Source of the DNA: Monosporascus cannonballus
Lineage: Eukaryota > Ascomycota > Sordariomycetes > Xylariales
Assembly (NCBI GenBank): GCA_004154925.1
Contig: QJNS01000010.1
Location: 372,001-436,000 of the forward strand
Direction: 5' to 3'
DNA length: 64,000 bases
Under the pieces are notes generated by a model. The model did no database searches. It had not been told where the DNA came from and saw only the letters and a program-made list of their open reading frames with translations. Shown here one piece after another: positions 45,391-56,675 of the stretch (positions are counted from its first letter, which is position 1; every line of letters begins with the position of its first letter). Made by a program: the position numbers and the translations under genes.

Positions 45391-46421
45391 CTAGTCTACC
45401 TGCATGCTCGCGCCCTCGCCCTCGCCCTCGTTCGCCGCCGCCTCCGCCTCGTCCCCGACGCTGTTGATCCAGTCCTTGACCTCGGCGCCGTCGTACACCT
45501 TGAAGAACTCCAGGCCCTTCTTCTTCCCGTCGGCGCCCTCCTGCTGCGGCAGTCCCACGACGCCGACGCTCGTGTTCTCCACCGTCAGCTCGCGGTCCTG
45601 GACGAGGGTCTCCTTGAGGGCGCGCAGGCCGTGGCGGACGAGCTCGTCGCGGCCGCAGGCGGCGAAGGCGTCGATGTTCTTCTCGAGGTAGGTGCGGGCC
45701 ATCTGGGAGCGGGCGCCGATGGCGCAGGCGACCATCTCCTGGGTGAGGCCCGAGGGCTGGAACTCGAAGAGGTGGGGGCCCGCGTCGTCGACGCCGGCCA
45801 CCAGGAGCCCCACGCCGTAGGGGCGCTTGCCGTAGTGCTGCGTGTTGGTCTGGGCCTTGTCGCCGATCAGCGACACCAGCGTCCCCAGGGGCATCGCGCG
45901 GTCGTACGTCAGCCGCTGCGACAGGCACTGCTGCTTCATGAAGTTGGACAGCACACGCGCGTCCGATGTCAGGCCCGCGATCGCCAGGCCCACGTGCTCG
46001 TCGACGGCGAATAGCTTCTTCTGGTACGAGGACAGTTCTTCGGCGTTTCGCTGTGGCGGGGGCGCGGTGGCCCGGAGGTTAGCTCGCTGTCCAAGTAGTC
46101 TTCGGGATTGGGATCGGGATCGGGATCGGGATCGGGCACGGGGCCTGCCGACGACGGCGTGGTGGGTTGGTTGCTGGAACGGGTGAAGTATATGTGTACC
46201 TTGATAGCCACTAGAACCGCATGTGTCTTGCTCGTTAATCCCACCACTACCGAACCCTGCTTTACCGCCTCTGCCGCATACTCGACTTGAAATATTCTTC
46301 CTTGGGGGGAGCTGGAAACCACGGCGTTAGAAGGCACCCTAGATACACGGCTGGTTGGGAATGCCTTGTAAGCGGGACCTTACAATGTGACGGAATCGTT
46401 ATCGTAATTGTTCCTGAACAT
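45391..46421 (-). CDS. pre5: 20S proteasome alpha subunit (Pre5/PSMA1, alpha6)
   Basis: Alpha-ring subunit of the 20S proteasome, cytosol and nucleus. Three exons, 46421-46384, 46311-46200 and 46050-45391, encode about 269 aa. The first exon gives [12 protein letters not shown]. The junction TT/C restores [16 protein letters not shown], the alpha-type signature, and the second intron restores [30 protein letters not shown] and [13 protein letters not shown] fit alpha6. The tail is acidic with Glu/Gly repeats, as in other fungal alpha6 proteins. The second intron contains a GGGATC hexamer repeat. It converges on ELP5 and is divergent from VPS55. Fungal PRE5 genes are normally induced by an Rpn4-like factor; I saw no clear PACE element. 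Confidence 0.95.
46104..46143 (+). repeat. GGGATC hexamer repeat in PRE5 intron 2
   Basis: Five or more tandem units GGGATC/GGGATT, followed by GGGCACGGGG, on the plus strand within the second PRE5 intron (46051-46199). Seven consecutive G triplets at short spacing could form a G-quadruplex on the strand opposite to the mRNA. Confidence 0.7.
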
Positions 46422-47252
46422 CCTGGCAGCGCGTGTGATCTCGAGGCGTACGTAGGTATGGTCCGGTCGTTAGAAGGTGGCGGGTTGAGAGCGGGCCAGG
46501 GAAGAAGAAGAGAAGAGATATTCGCTGGGGTTGTTCGTTTGGTGTAGGTATGTAATGGATGGGGATGCGAGGCTGAAATGGAAGCTCCCAATTATTGAAA
46601 GATGCCTCTTGGGAGGAAGGAGGGACAAGGCAGGCAGCTCCAGCTTCGTCAACCAGCCAGTCTAACCGTTTGCGACTTAGCGCCACTAGAGAGCTTCGGG
46701 TACGTGCCAAGGGGGATAACTGGGTAGGTGGGTGGGTATGCAATTAACCAGCGGCCTTTCACATGCAGCCATGGATGTGCAGCTACAGGGTAGGGCTGGT
46801 TGGTAGCTAGTACCGGGTAGGGTGGCTCGAGCTTGGTCAATCCGCGGATCATTAGGCTGACGCAATTATCCAACAACCGTCAATCACCCACCATCCCTTG
46901 AATCCCTAGACTAGAGTCTCATCGGCGGTAATTCCTAATAATACTCACCATAGAGCTCACAACGCGACGCGACAGACCATCTTCCCCGAGCAGACGTCGA
47001 CTACCATCAGCGCATTAGCCCGCTTATCGAGAACTCGGCGACATCACAGTCCCATCGAACCCGTCGACCCGCGATCAAACCCGGGCCGACAACGTGATTG
47101 CGTCAACCGCACCCATCAAGCAAGCGCCGGCCCGCTCATCATCCCCTGTCCCCCAATTCGCCGCCGCGGTTGGTTCGGCCAACAGCAACGAAAGGAGAGA
47201 GGCTACCTCGATAACGAGATCGGAAAGAGGCAGAAGAGAGAAAGGAGCAAAG
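46422..47252. other. Divergent promoter region PRE5/VPS55
   Basis: About 830 bp between start codons, expected to hold both promoters and leaders. No other feature was recognised. Confidence 0.55.
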
Positions 47253-47805
47253 ATGCCGACCGCGGGGCTCAAGACCATCATCGCGCTGTCGTTCGTGCTG
47301 GCCGTCGGCTTCCTGCTGGTGATCCTGTCGTGCGCGCTGTGGAAGGTCTACTACCCGCTGCTGGTCGTGGCCACGTACGTGCTGGCGCCGCTCCCGAACT
47401 GGATCTGCGGCCGCCTCTCGAGCCCGGACGACTTCGAGAGCTCCGGGAATGCCGTCCTCGACCTGGGCCGCTTCTGCACCGGGTTTCTTGTTGTTATGGG
47501 CATCGGTATGTGTCTGGCCCTTCTTTCACCCCCGCCCGGCTCCTTCTTTTGGCCTGGTCCTGTAGATGATTGTTGTTCCCGTGGTTTAGCGCTATGTTGT
47601 TATTCCGGATGATGTTGAGGGTAACGAGAACGATGCGGACGGGCTTGCTGATGGTTTTCTTACGTGTACAGCTCTCCCCGTCGTCCTCGCACATTCCCAC
47701 TTGATCGAGATGGGCGCCATGATCATGTGCATAGTCGGAGGCCTGCTCATCTACGGCACCATCATCAGTTTCGGCATGTTCTTCCAGGAGGAGCAGGAGT
47801 TTTAG
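47253..47805 (+). CDS. vps55: Vacuolar protein sorting protein Vps55
   Basis: Small tetraspanning endosomal membrane protein that in yeast forms a complex with Vps68 and helps late endosome-to-vacuole transport; it is related to the leptin receptor overlapping transcript family. Exons 47253-47505 and 47672-47805 give 128 aa. The intron (GTATGT/ACAG, phase 1) joins VVMGI to ALPVVLAHSH. Helix 1 is TIIALSFVLAVGFLLVILSC and helix 2 covers YYPLLVVATYVLAPL, followed by PNWICGR. Helices 3 and 4 are FCTGFLVVMGIALPVVLA and GAMIMCIVGGLLIYGTIISF. Length and hydrophobic pattern match the family throughout. Stop codons of VPS55 and PABA synthase face each other across 490 bp. Confidence 0.95.
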
Positions 47806-48295
47806 GGGCTTAATCGACCAGTGAATCGAGGGTAAGACACGATACCCCGTTGGGTCATCGCGGAAAGAGCAGGGGGCCGCAGGGGACAGACGAGGAGTGG
47901 ACTGGGTATTGTCGTCAGTCTGTACCATGTAACATACCTACATATGCCGGCATAATGTTTTTCTACACAGTGAAGATTGGTTCGGGGCTGGGTTCTTTTA
48001 CTATCCGTCATGGGAATCGGGCTTCACGAGATTTCTTCCCGTACGTACAGTACGGGTGGGTGTCTGCCGGAGATGTGAGAGAGGAATGTATGTATGCGGG
48101 TAGATATGTGACATCGTCATTGTATTCACTTCTACAAACCCCTATCCCGAAATGCTCCGGTGCCGCCTAGTTGAGCTTGCGCCAGCCCGAGCCGGGTACT
48201 GTCTATCCTATCTATACGTTGAGTATGCTGCCCACGGATAACGCCTAGACTGCTACTACGCGGACACGAAATGCAAAAGAACCACTCCAACCCGC
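47806..48295. other. Convergent intergenic region VPS55/PABA synthase
   Basis: About 490 bp between stop codons, holding both 3' flanks. Nothing else was recognised. Confidence 0.55.
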
Positions 48296-50986
48296 TCAAA
48301 TCTCCTCAAAAACGCCCAAAGGTCCCCTCAACTTGGTGAACATCTCCTCCCTCTCGCCCTCGGGCGTGCTCAGCGCCGTGACGGCCCCGCCGGCGCCGAT
48401 ATGCCACACCTCGAGCTCCTCCTCCTCCCCCGCATCCCCCTCCTCGTCGCTCCCGTCGCGATCGCGGAGGGCGACCACCTCGTCGTCCCACCGGAACAGG
48501 CTGCGGATCGTGACGCTCCAGTCGCCGCGGCCGGCGACGTCCATGTAGCCCACGACGCCCGAGTAGAGGCCGCGCTCGCCGGAGCGGCCCTCGATCTCGC
48601 GCAGGATCTCGCAGCTGCGCTTCTTGGGCGCGCCCGTCATGCTGCCCGGCGGCAGGCTGGCGGCGAGGACGTCGAGGCCCGTGCACTGCCTCTGCCCCTG
48701 TCCACGTTCCGAGCTCGGATGTGACTGCGGAGGCGGAGACGGCGGCGGGAGGCGGCCCTCGACGACGCTGATCATCTGGAACACGCTGGCGTACTCCTCG
48801 ACGACGAGCAGGCGCGGGACCGACACCCTCCCGGCGCCGCAGACGCCGTGCAGGTCGTGCCGCACGAGGTCGACGATCATGAGGTTCTCGGCCTCCTCCT
48901 TAGGGACGTGGAGGAGGCGCTCGGCGTGCGCCAGCGTCGGGGCGGCCGCCGACTTGCGCACCGTGCCCTTCATCGGCCGCATCGAGCAGAGCCCGTCGGC
49001 CGCGAACTCGAGGAACCGCTCCGGCGAGCTGCTGAGCAGCGTCGCGCCCCCGAGCCGCACGTACGACCCGAAGGGCGCCGGCTGCCGCGTGCGCAGGGCG
49101 CGGTAGAGCTCCCACGACGACGACGGCGATGCCTTCTTCGAGTCGTGGCCTTCTCCGTCGCCGCCACCGCCAGACGGCGGTAGCCGGGGGGCTCTCTTGA
49201 GGCCGCGTTCCGGGGACGGGCACCTGGGTCTCGTGATGGACGTCCGGTCCGTGAGGCACAGTTCGTAGGAATCCCCCGCGGCGATGTACTCCTGGCACCT
49301 GCGGACCTTGTCCTCGTACCGGTCGGGGTCGGGCACCTCGATACGGGTGCTGCTCCTCGCATCGGATCCCCCGGTGGCCTTCGGGGTGCGGGGCGGGGTC
49401 GGCTGCTGCGACGCGGCGTTGCCGCGCCTGGTAAAGTCGGCTCGGAGGCCGTCCGACCAGAGCGGCGAACTGGTGAGCTCGTCCGCCATGGTGTCGAGCC
49501 ACGCGTCCGCTGCCGGGGTCGAGTTCGAGGTCGAGGGGGGGAACAGGATCTGCACGCGCAACGTGCCCTCCAGGTGGTCGACCACGATGCTCTTCGTGAT
49601 CCACGCGAAGCACAGGTCAGGCCTGGAAGGACGGCGGTGGCTGGTCTCGTCGCGCGAGTGCACGTCGATGCCCTCCAGTCCCATCTCGTACGTTATGTAC
49701 CCCATGAAGCCACCTAGGAACGGCGGCGCGGCCTCCTCCGGGAGGGGGAGCTTGCGCCGCGCCCAGAAGTCGGCCAGGAGTTCCCAGACGTTCGAGTGGG
49801 AACTGATATTTACTGTTTCGAAGGCTTCTTCTTTAGGGCCATGGCCTGGGCTTGAGGTACAGTTAGTCCGGGCCGTGATGTGCTTGTCTCCAGTCTGGTA
49901 CTGCAATTTTAAGGCGTCGTCGACGTCTAATGCGATGATGCTATATCGACCTCGTACGTCAAGCCCAATCCTCGAGGCGTTCGCGCTTGCCGAGTCGAGG
50001 ACGATGAAGTTCCTCTGGTCTTCTTGCAGTATCTCGACTATGTCGGGGACCTCGATGTGCAAGGGGAGATCCAATACCCTGAACTGATATTCATAACCGA
50101 CTCCAAAATTAGCTAGCCGGCTCCCACTCTCGACCCAAGTTTGATGACCATCTCTGCTCTTATCATGAGGCTGGGCGCTGGGATCCACGATATGAGCGGG
50201 ATGCGCGGGCAGCGTCCGGGTGATCCCCGCCAAATAGGGGGTAGAGTCCGTTATGCGCCCAGTTGCACGATTCCACCGCATCGCTTCGCGGAACCAGTTC
50301 TGGATAACCTGATGGCCCTTGGACTCGGTGCAGATTGATTCGGGGTGATACTGCAGCCCCCAGAACGGTCTCGTCCGGTGCTTCACGCCCATGAGGATGC
50401 GCTCCGTGCAGTTCCCCCGGTCTTCGTACGCCCACGCGAGCGGCACGATGTCTGGTAAGTGCGGGGGCGGAGACCATTTCGACGCCGCCCAATCCTCGTC
50501 GGCGATGGACTCTTGTCCGATGTCCGCGTGCAGACTGTGGTAGAGCGTAGCCTTGAAAGGGGGCACACCGTGGAAGATATTCCCCTCGTCCGGCCCAGGA
50601 GCGTCAGCGGCGTGGTCGATCAGCCTGATCATGCCGTGGAGGCCGGTCGTCAGCTTCCTCACGGCACCTCCGCAGCTTAGCACGAGGCTCTGGAAGCCCA
50701 GGCAGATGCCCAGCACGGGGAGCAGGTCGGCGTCCCCCAGCGTCCAGATGTGCCGCATGAGCCCCACATCCCGATCCGAGCCGGGCGACCCAGGCCCGGG
50801 GCCGCAGACGACGGCGTCGTAGCGACGCAGCGCCTCCGCCAGCTGTCGTCCGCCATCGCCGAAGTGCGGCGAGTCGATGGGCAGGATCTCAACATCGGCG
50901 CCCAGGACCGTGGTCAGGAGGGACGCGATGTTATTGCTGAACGAGTCGTAGGCGTCCAGGAACAGGATCCTCGTACGGTTGTTCAT
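48296..50986 (-). CDS. pab1: Para-aminobenzoate synthase (ADC synthase, PabA-PabB fusion)
   Basis: Bifunctional cytosolic enzyme that uses glutamine ammonia to turn chorismate into 4-amino-4-deoxychorismate, the PABA/folate precursor. A single exon encodes about 896 aa. The N-terminal glutamine amidotransferase has the nucleophile C95 in GICLGFQ and the His/Glu pair H214 and E216 in YHPES. The C-terminal half is the chorismate-binding domain with VRRCQEYIAAGDSYELCLTD, FGSYVRLGGATLLSSSPERF, MIVDLVRHDL and LPPGSMTGAPKKRSCEIL. A frame-consistent upstream methionine exists (51100), but I chose MNNRTRILFLDAYDSF because it starts the family block. Low-complexity inserts occur around residues 500-530, 580 and in the acidic tail near 840. 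The PIKGT-type motif reads MKGT (in SMRPMKGT), usual for PABA rather than anthranilate synthases. The coding region is GC-rich. Confidence 0.95.
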   Translation of the reverse strand: MNNRTRILFLDAYDSFSNNIASLLTTVLGADVEILPIDSPHFGDGGRQLAEALRRYDAVVCGPGPGSPGSDRDVGLMRHIWTLGDADLLPVLGICLGFQSLVLSCGGAVRKLTTGLHGMIRLIDHAADAPGPDEGNIFHGVPPFKATLYHSLHADIGQESIADEDWAASKWSPPPHLPDIVPLAWAYEDRGNCTERILMGVKHRTRPFWGLQYHPESICTESKGHQVIQNWFREAMRWNRATGRITDSTPYLAGITRTLPAHPAHIVDPSAQPHDKSRDGHQTWVESGSRLANFGVGYEYQFRVLDLPLHIEVPDIVEILQEDQRNFIVLDSASANASRIGLDVRGRYSIIALDVDDALKLQYQTGDKHITARTNCTSSPGHGPKEEAFETVNISSHSNVWELLADFWARRKLPLPEEAAPPFLGGFMGYITYEMGLEGIDVHSRDETSHRRPSRPDLCFAWITKSIVVDHLEGTLRVQILFPPSTSNSTPAADAWLDTMADELTSSPLWSDGLRADFTRRGNAASQQPTPPRTPKATGGSDARSSTRIEVPDPDRYEDKVRRCQEYIAAGDSYELCLTDRTSITRPRCPSPERGLKRAPRLPPSGGGGDGEGHDSKKASPSSSWELYRALRTRQPAPFGSYVRLGGATLLSSSPERFLEFAADGLCSMRPMKGTVRKSAAAPTLAHAERLLHVPKEEAENLMIVDLVRHDLHGVCGAGRVSVPRLLVVEEYASVFQMISVVEGRLPPPSPPPQSHPSSERGQGQRQCTGLDVLAASLPPGSMTGAPKKRSCEILREIEGRSGERGLYSGVVGYMDVAGRGDWSVTIRSLFRWDDEVVALRDRDGSDEEGDAGEEEELEVWHIGAGGAVTALSTPEGEREEMFTKLRGPLGVFEEI

Positions 50987-51987
50987 GACTGCTGCTGCGG
51001 CCTGGGGGCGGGTTTCCCGACATGTGCCAGACTCTTTATGGTCATGGTGGGAAGTGTGACTCCGGTCCCAGAGGCCCATAAATGTAGCGTACATAAGCAA
51101 CCGCTAGGGGAGAGGGTGGGTATCTGGCAAATTCGCGCAGTGTCGGTCCCAAGATCGGCCTGTGTCGGGTATAAGTGGAGAAGAAGCTAGACGGGCTACC
51201 ATAGGTACATACAGTTAAAGGGGAGTAGATTTGCCAAAGCACGTCAAGTCCTATATTACGTCATATAAACCTCTAAAGTCGTTCCTGGTGGTCCTATCGT
51301 GCAGGCCGTAGCTTTTCATATCCTTCGTTTCTTCCGCGAATTGCCCAGTTTCCCAAGTTGCTGGATGCGAAGCGAATCACTGCATTCGAGTACCTTCAGG
51401 CCCCTTGTAAAATCAGATAGAAAACTCACCTTGGATGCTCCTGACAAGCGGAAAGTCCGAGAGAAAAGAAATAGTTCCTGGTGGGATCAAACATGTTCAT
51501 CTACCGTTTGCTTTGCGCCCCTATGATTTGGGAGCTGGTTAGTTTCCCACGTCAGAATATTATTTCCTATGCGAAACACACTCTTATAAATAGGGTTAAC
51601 GTAGAGAATAAAAGAGTAAGGTCCTTCCTTAGGTCCTTGGATCTCGGTAAGACCCTCACCGGTGGTTAGAGCTGTACGGCGTTCAAGTTTATCTAAGTCA
51701 TGTATTTTCTCCATTATGCCGGCTTTAACTACGTCTGCTTGGGCATCTCCCGCATCTAGCCCTATTGTTGAACTCAAGAACGGTTGGGGGGAGAGATGCT
51801 TCTGTCGCATAATCAACCAAAAGTCAGACAGAATAGAAATGAAGGGTAGGCTTCACCTAACTCCTATTCAAAGCTGCATGCATACGTGAAGCAGGGCCAC
51901 TGATTACTATATGAGCGTTGTATGCCCAACCACCCATAATCGTATACGTCGCGAGATTGCCTGGACGTCTAAGACCGAGGAGGCATT
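50987..51987. other. Intergenic region between PABA synthase and SNRNP27-like gene
   Basis: About 1 kb between two minus-strand genes: promoter of PABA synthase and 3' flank of the SNRNP27-like gene. No gene was recognised. Confidence 0.5.
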
Positions 51988-52943
51988 TCACCGACCGGGA
52001 CTGAGCGGCCGGTTGAAACCACCAACGCGGTTCATGTACTGGCGGTATTCGGTCTTCTTCTCCTTCCGCACCGAACCCACGTTGTTCCCCGGGACGTGAC
52101 TGCCCTTCGTGGTACCGAAGCCGCCGAATCCCATCATGGCCTGCATGGCGGCCAAGCCGTCGTCTACCACCTCGACGTCCTCATCATCCTCGGCATCGTC
52201 CACATCCATGGCACTGCCCTGGGCGGTGGTGGATGCACCATTCCTCTCCTCGGGCCTGGGCGAGTCCTTGGCGTCGTAGCTCCTGCTCCGGTCATCCCGC
52301 CTGCGAGACTCGCCGTCCTCGTGCTTTCCCACCTTAAAGGATAACGGGGTGCCGGTGCCTCGACTCCGGGGTCTATCGTCCTTTGGCCGCGCCGGCAGAG
52401 GTGAGTCGAGCGGGCCGCGATCTAGCTTCGCAGGCGGATCCCGTGGTGGTGGTGATGCAGACCTTCTCGACTCCCTATCTCGTCCCGGGTCTTGTCAATG
52501 TCAGTCAACCCTCCTATTCTCCCCGGGATGCCAGTGTTAGGGGTTGTCGACACTAGCCTCTAGACGAAAAACGTACCTCGCGCGGTTTGACGCCGCGATT
52601 TACTAAAGTCCTCGACGGCATCATCGCGCCGTCTGTCCCGTTCCCTCTCTCTGTACCGGTCGCGATCGTCCCTCCGTGTCCGCTGCCGGTCGTGGTCGCG
52701 GTCCCTGTCTCTATCCATGCGATCACGCGATGGCGACCGGTGTCTGTCGCGTCTGTCGCTTCTGGGGGACCTCGACCGGGACCGGCGCCGGCGGTCCTTG
52801 TCCCTGTTTCTGTCGTCTCGATATGAGTCGCGGCCGTCTCTCCTGTCGCGTGCGTCCGGGCCGTGGCGGTTGCGACGATCGGACTCGTCCCACATCTGCC
52901 TGCTATCGGGGCGGTTGCGACCACGTCGCGGTAGGTCTACCAT
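51988..52943 (-). CDS. U4/U6.U5 tri-snRNP 27 kDa-like protein (SNRNP27)
   Basis: Exons 52943-52577 and 52490-51988 give about 289 aa. The intron runs GTACGT to GACAAG with TTGACTGAC before it, phase 1. The N-terminal 120 residues are an Arg/Asp/Ser-rich RS/RD domain (DRRRRSRSRSPRSDRRDRHR) typical of splicing factors. The C-terminal 50 residues match the SNRNP27 domain: MMGFGGFGTTKGSHVPGNNV followed by RQYMNRVGGFNRPLSPGR, compared with the human pattern FGGFDSTKGKKV...YRQYMNRKGGFNRPL. An acidic stretch (DVDDAEDDEDVEVVDD) sits just before. The human protein belongs to the U4/U6.U5 tri-snRNP and influences 5' splice-site choice. It is divergent from glucosidase I across 574 bp. Confidence 0.88.
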
Positions 52944-53517
52944 ATTGTTTGTCGTTTTAAGTTAAGATTCCAGTTGATTACGTGAGTTGGCGGAGGCTGC
53001 TTTATTAATCGAGGTTTCTTGGCTTCGGTTTGTCTGGAGAGGTGAAAGTCGGAAAAACGGAAAAGTTGGTTGAGGCTCGAAAGTTCAATTCTAACTTATT
53101 GCGTGCATTCAATGCCTTGCGTATTTTGATACATACAAGGCAGGTAGCGCCAGGTCGGTAAGGCTGAGCCGCTAAACGCTTTTTAGTGGAGTTTTGTAGC
53201 ATCTCGAGCTCCCTGTATGCGTTACGTCTTGGCGCCATAGCTTCGGCCTTCCAGGTCCTGATACCGGGGCTTAGCGCGGGGTATTGGGGTTAGTAATTGG
53301 CTAGAGCTGCTATAATCGCTGCATTCCACAGGAAGTCCAGGGCCCTACCGTATCTGCCAATCTCCACTAGGGACAACAACCACCAGCTCTTCTCCGAGTT
53401 CCAAAACCGTGTCCAGACTTCCAAGTGTACACCACACCTGGCAGTCCGCCAACATTCTTTCTTACCGCATGATAAAACTTTGGGTGAGCCTGGCGTCCTC
53501 GGTCACCCAATGCTATC
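52944..53517. other. Divergent promoter region SNRNP27-like/glucosidase I
   Basis: 574 bp between start codons. A minus-strand open frame at 53005-53238 (77 codons) has no family resemblance and is probably chance. Confidence 0.5.
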
Positions 53518-56146
53518 ATGACGTTAAAAGGCCAATTGACAGTTCTGCTGTCCTTTCTTTCCCTCTCTTCCTTGACCGCAAGCTCCGTAGCTGCACTTGA
53601 AGATGATGCTATCCTTCACAGCGAGCTCGGTCGTTCCAACAACCAGAGCCTATTCTGGGGTCCCTACCGTCCGAATCTATACTTTGGCGTCCGTCCCAGG
53701 ATACCCAAGAGCTTGATCACTGGTCTCCTGTGGGCGAAGGTGGACAATTATGTCGATGTTCAGGATAGTAAGTCGGTAGTTGGCATACTAAAGCGGCATG
53801 CAGCTTGTTGGGTAACATATGCCTGACAACCGGATCCCTAGGCTTCCGTTACACGTGCGAACAGCATGCGGGCATGGCTGGTTACGGCTGGGATGAATAC
53901 GATACCCGGAGGGGCGGCGTGCAGACCATTCACGATGCCGGTAACCTCATCGACATAACTACTTCTTTCGTCAAGATTCCCGGAGGTGGCCACGGGGGTA
54001 GCTGGGCAGCACGGATCAAAGGCGTACCCCGGGAGAACGCGCCGTTGGACCTCAAGACTACTATGATGTTCTACCTCGCTTCCGAAGCGTGGGGCGAGGT
54101 CGTAGAGATCGCGGAAGATGGAGACGGGACTGGCTTTGACGGAGATGTGACCCTCCGGGGCAAGTCTAATGCTCTGGGAGATTGGAAGCTTGTCGTGACT
54201 AAGGGGACCGGCGCACACCCTACTAGTCCCCATCCCATATCTGCCCAGAGAGACCTCGAGAAGACGACGGTTCAGTCACTGACGGTTCAAGAGGAACTTC
54301 TATGGAAGGCCAAGGATATCGTCTTCACCCAACTTCGAAAAGGAATAGATGAGGTAATCAAGGAATATGGACCCGAAAATGCGCCTCCGCCATGGCAGAC
54401 ATACGTACTAGCAAACAAACCCGATGCTGGAAACGTCCAGATCGTTCAGAAGGTCTTCGACGGCCCCTTCGAGTTCGATATACTGTTCTCGAGCGGATCG
54501 GCCGGCAAGGACCTCACTAGCGAAGATTTGGCCCGGGAGATCAAGCTAACCACCGAGTCTTTCAACGAGCGTTTCTCGGAGATCTTTGCGCCGAAGGCCC
54601 CCTTCGAGGCCGAAAAGTATCGTAAGTTCGGCAGAAGCATGCTCTCGAATCTTGCGGGAGGCATAGGATACTTCTACGGACAACATGTTGTCGACCGGTC
54701 CTATGCACCCGAATACGACGAGGAGAACGAAGGCTTCTGGGAGGAGACTGCCGCGGCTCGGGCCCGAAAGCAGGAGCAGCTCGAGGGCCCTTACGAACTC
54801 TTCACAAGTATTCCCTCGCGGCCCTTCTTCCCCCGGGGTTTCCTCTGGGACGAAGGCTTCCACCTGATTCCAATTTCCGATTGGGACATGGAGCTTACGC
54901 TTGAGATTGTCAGGAGCTGGTATAACCTCATGGATGAGGATGGCTGGATTGCCAGAGAACAAATTCTTGGCGAGGAAGCTCGAAGCAAAGTTCCTCCCGA
55001 GTTTCAAGTACAGTATCCTCACTACGCCAACCCGCCGACGTTATTCTTGATCCTTGAGGACTTCCTAGAGAAGCTTCGCAAGAGCAATGGCAGTCTCCTT
55101 GCGGAAAGGGAGCGAGTCTCGCGGGACATCGGCACCGGCCTGGAAAATGCCCATCTGGACCACCCCTCTTTGGGCATCGAGTACCTTCGGAATATCTATC
55201 CTCTGCTGCGACGACAGTTTATGTGGTTCAAGGGGACGCAATTTGGTGACATCAAATCGTACGACCGCGAGGCTTTCTCCATGAGAGAGGCCTACCGCTG
55301 GCGAGGTCGGAGTGTCCAGCACGTTCTTACGAGCGGTCTCGACGACTATCCCCGACCGCAGCCCCCTCATCCCGGCGAGCTTCACGTAGACCTCATGTCG
55401 TGGGTGGGTCTGATGGCGAAGACTCTCATCAAGATCGCTGATGCTGTCGACTTACCTGATGATGCTCACGAGTATACCGGTGTGCTCCATGCTATTGAGC
55501 GAAACTTGGTGGATCTTCACTGGTCTGAGAAAGACGGCTGCTTCTGCGATGCCACCATCGATGCTTTCGAAGAGCATGCGCTGGTTTGCCATAAAGGCTA
55601 CATCAGCCTCTTCCCCTTCCTTGTAGGTCTGTTGAAGCCCGACGATCCCAAACTCGGCAAGACGCTCGACCTGTTGGGCGACGAGGACGAGCTATTCAGT
55701 CCCCACGGAATCAGAAGTCTGAGCAAGAAGTCCGAATTCTACGGCACAGACGAGAACTACTGGCGAAGCCCGGTGTGGGTCAACATCAACTACATGGCCC
55801 TCACACAACTACACGTAAGACTCATCCCCCCCGTGCCCTTTCAACGGTCTCGCTCGTGACTAACGTGAGTTTTTTTTTTTTTTTTCAGGACCTCGCGCTC
55901 CAAGAAGGGCCCTATCAGGCGAAGGCCAAGGACCTCTATACGAGGCTGCGCAGGAACCTCGTCGAAACTGTCTACAACAGCTGGGAGGAGACAGGCTTCG
56001 CGTGGGAGCAGTACAACCCGGAGACGGGCCAGGGCCAGCGGACGCAGCACTTCACGGGCTGGACGAGCCTGGTCGTTAAGATCATGGCCATGGACGATCT
56101 GGGCTCGGAGGGAAAGGAAGGCGACCACGCTAAAGATGAGCTATGA
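53518..56146 (+). CDS. cwh41: Mannosyl-oligosaccharide glucosidase (glucosidase I, GH63)
   Basis: ER enzyme that removes the terminal alpha-1,2-glucose from Glc3Man9GlcNAc2 right after N-glycan transfer. Three exons, 53518-53767, 53842-55814 and 55889-56146, encode about 826 aa. Junctions are GTAAGT/CTAG (restoring VQDSFRYTCEQ) and GTAAGA with a 15-T tract before CAG. An N-terminal hydrophobic segment ([18 protein letters not shown]) is a signal peptide or anchor. The GH63 N-domain has [19 protein letters not shown] and [14 protein letters not shown]. The (alpha/alpha)6 catalytic domain has [20 protein letters not shown] with the acidic residues expected of the acid catalyst, and near the end [19 protein letters not shown]. 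Intron 2 has a long polypyrimidine run. Identity is firm. Confidence 0.96.
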
Positions 56147-56675
56147 AACCATGCTAAATAAAGGGGCGTTTCGTTAAGGAAAAAGAGGTTGAGATATATG
56201 TAACATGTACATACAATGGCTGGGTATAGAGGTATATCCCTACCGAAATAACAAGCGATGTTTTGCAAGAGTTACGTCGAGACGAGCTGTAACGCACCTC
56301 TAAGTAGAACAAGGTCGTGGATGGGTCTGCATTATTTCGCTACGAAGATAAGATGAAAGACAGACGGATAAGCACAGCTGACTTTATAGATGACTACTTA
56401 CATGCTTCTACTAGTTACCGTATACCTACGCGTACACACACACACATAAACCTCGCCCTTCGACCCAAGCTTCACACACATACCCAGATCTAGTTAGTCG
56501 CCTAAGAGGATCGCCCACCTTCAACACAGCCAGACACAACGCGACCAGGAAACGTCCCTATCCCTATTCCCACCCTCCTCCTTATCTCCTAGCCCCCAAC
56601 CCTTACCAGACCCTGACCGCTAACCTAACAAGAAGTCCGAGCGAGCCCATCCTTCGTGCCGTTGCCGTCCTCTTC
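56147..56675. other. Convergent intergenic region glucosidase I/transporter
   Basis: About 530 bp between stops, with a short CA run near 56434-56446. Nothing else was recognised. Confidence 0.55.

Noticed and set aside
53005..53238. Possible small gene between SNRNP27-like and glucosidase I
   Set aside because: Seventy-seven codons with no recognised motif inside a divergent promoter; not distinguishable from chance.
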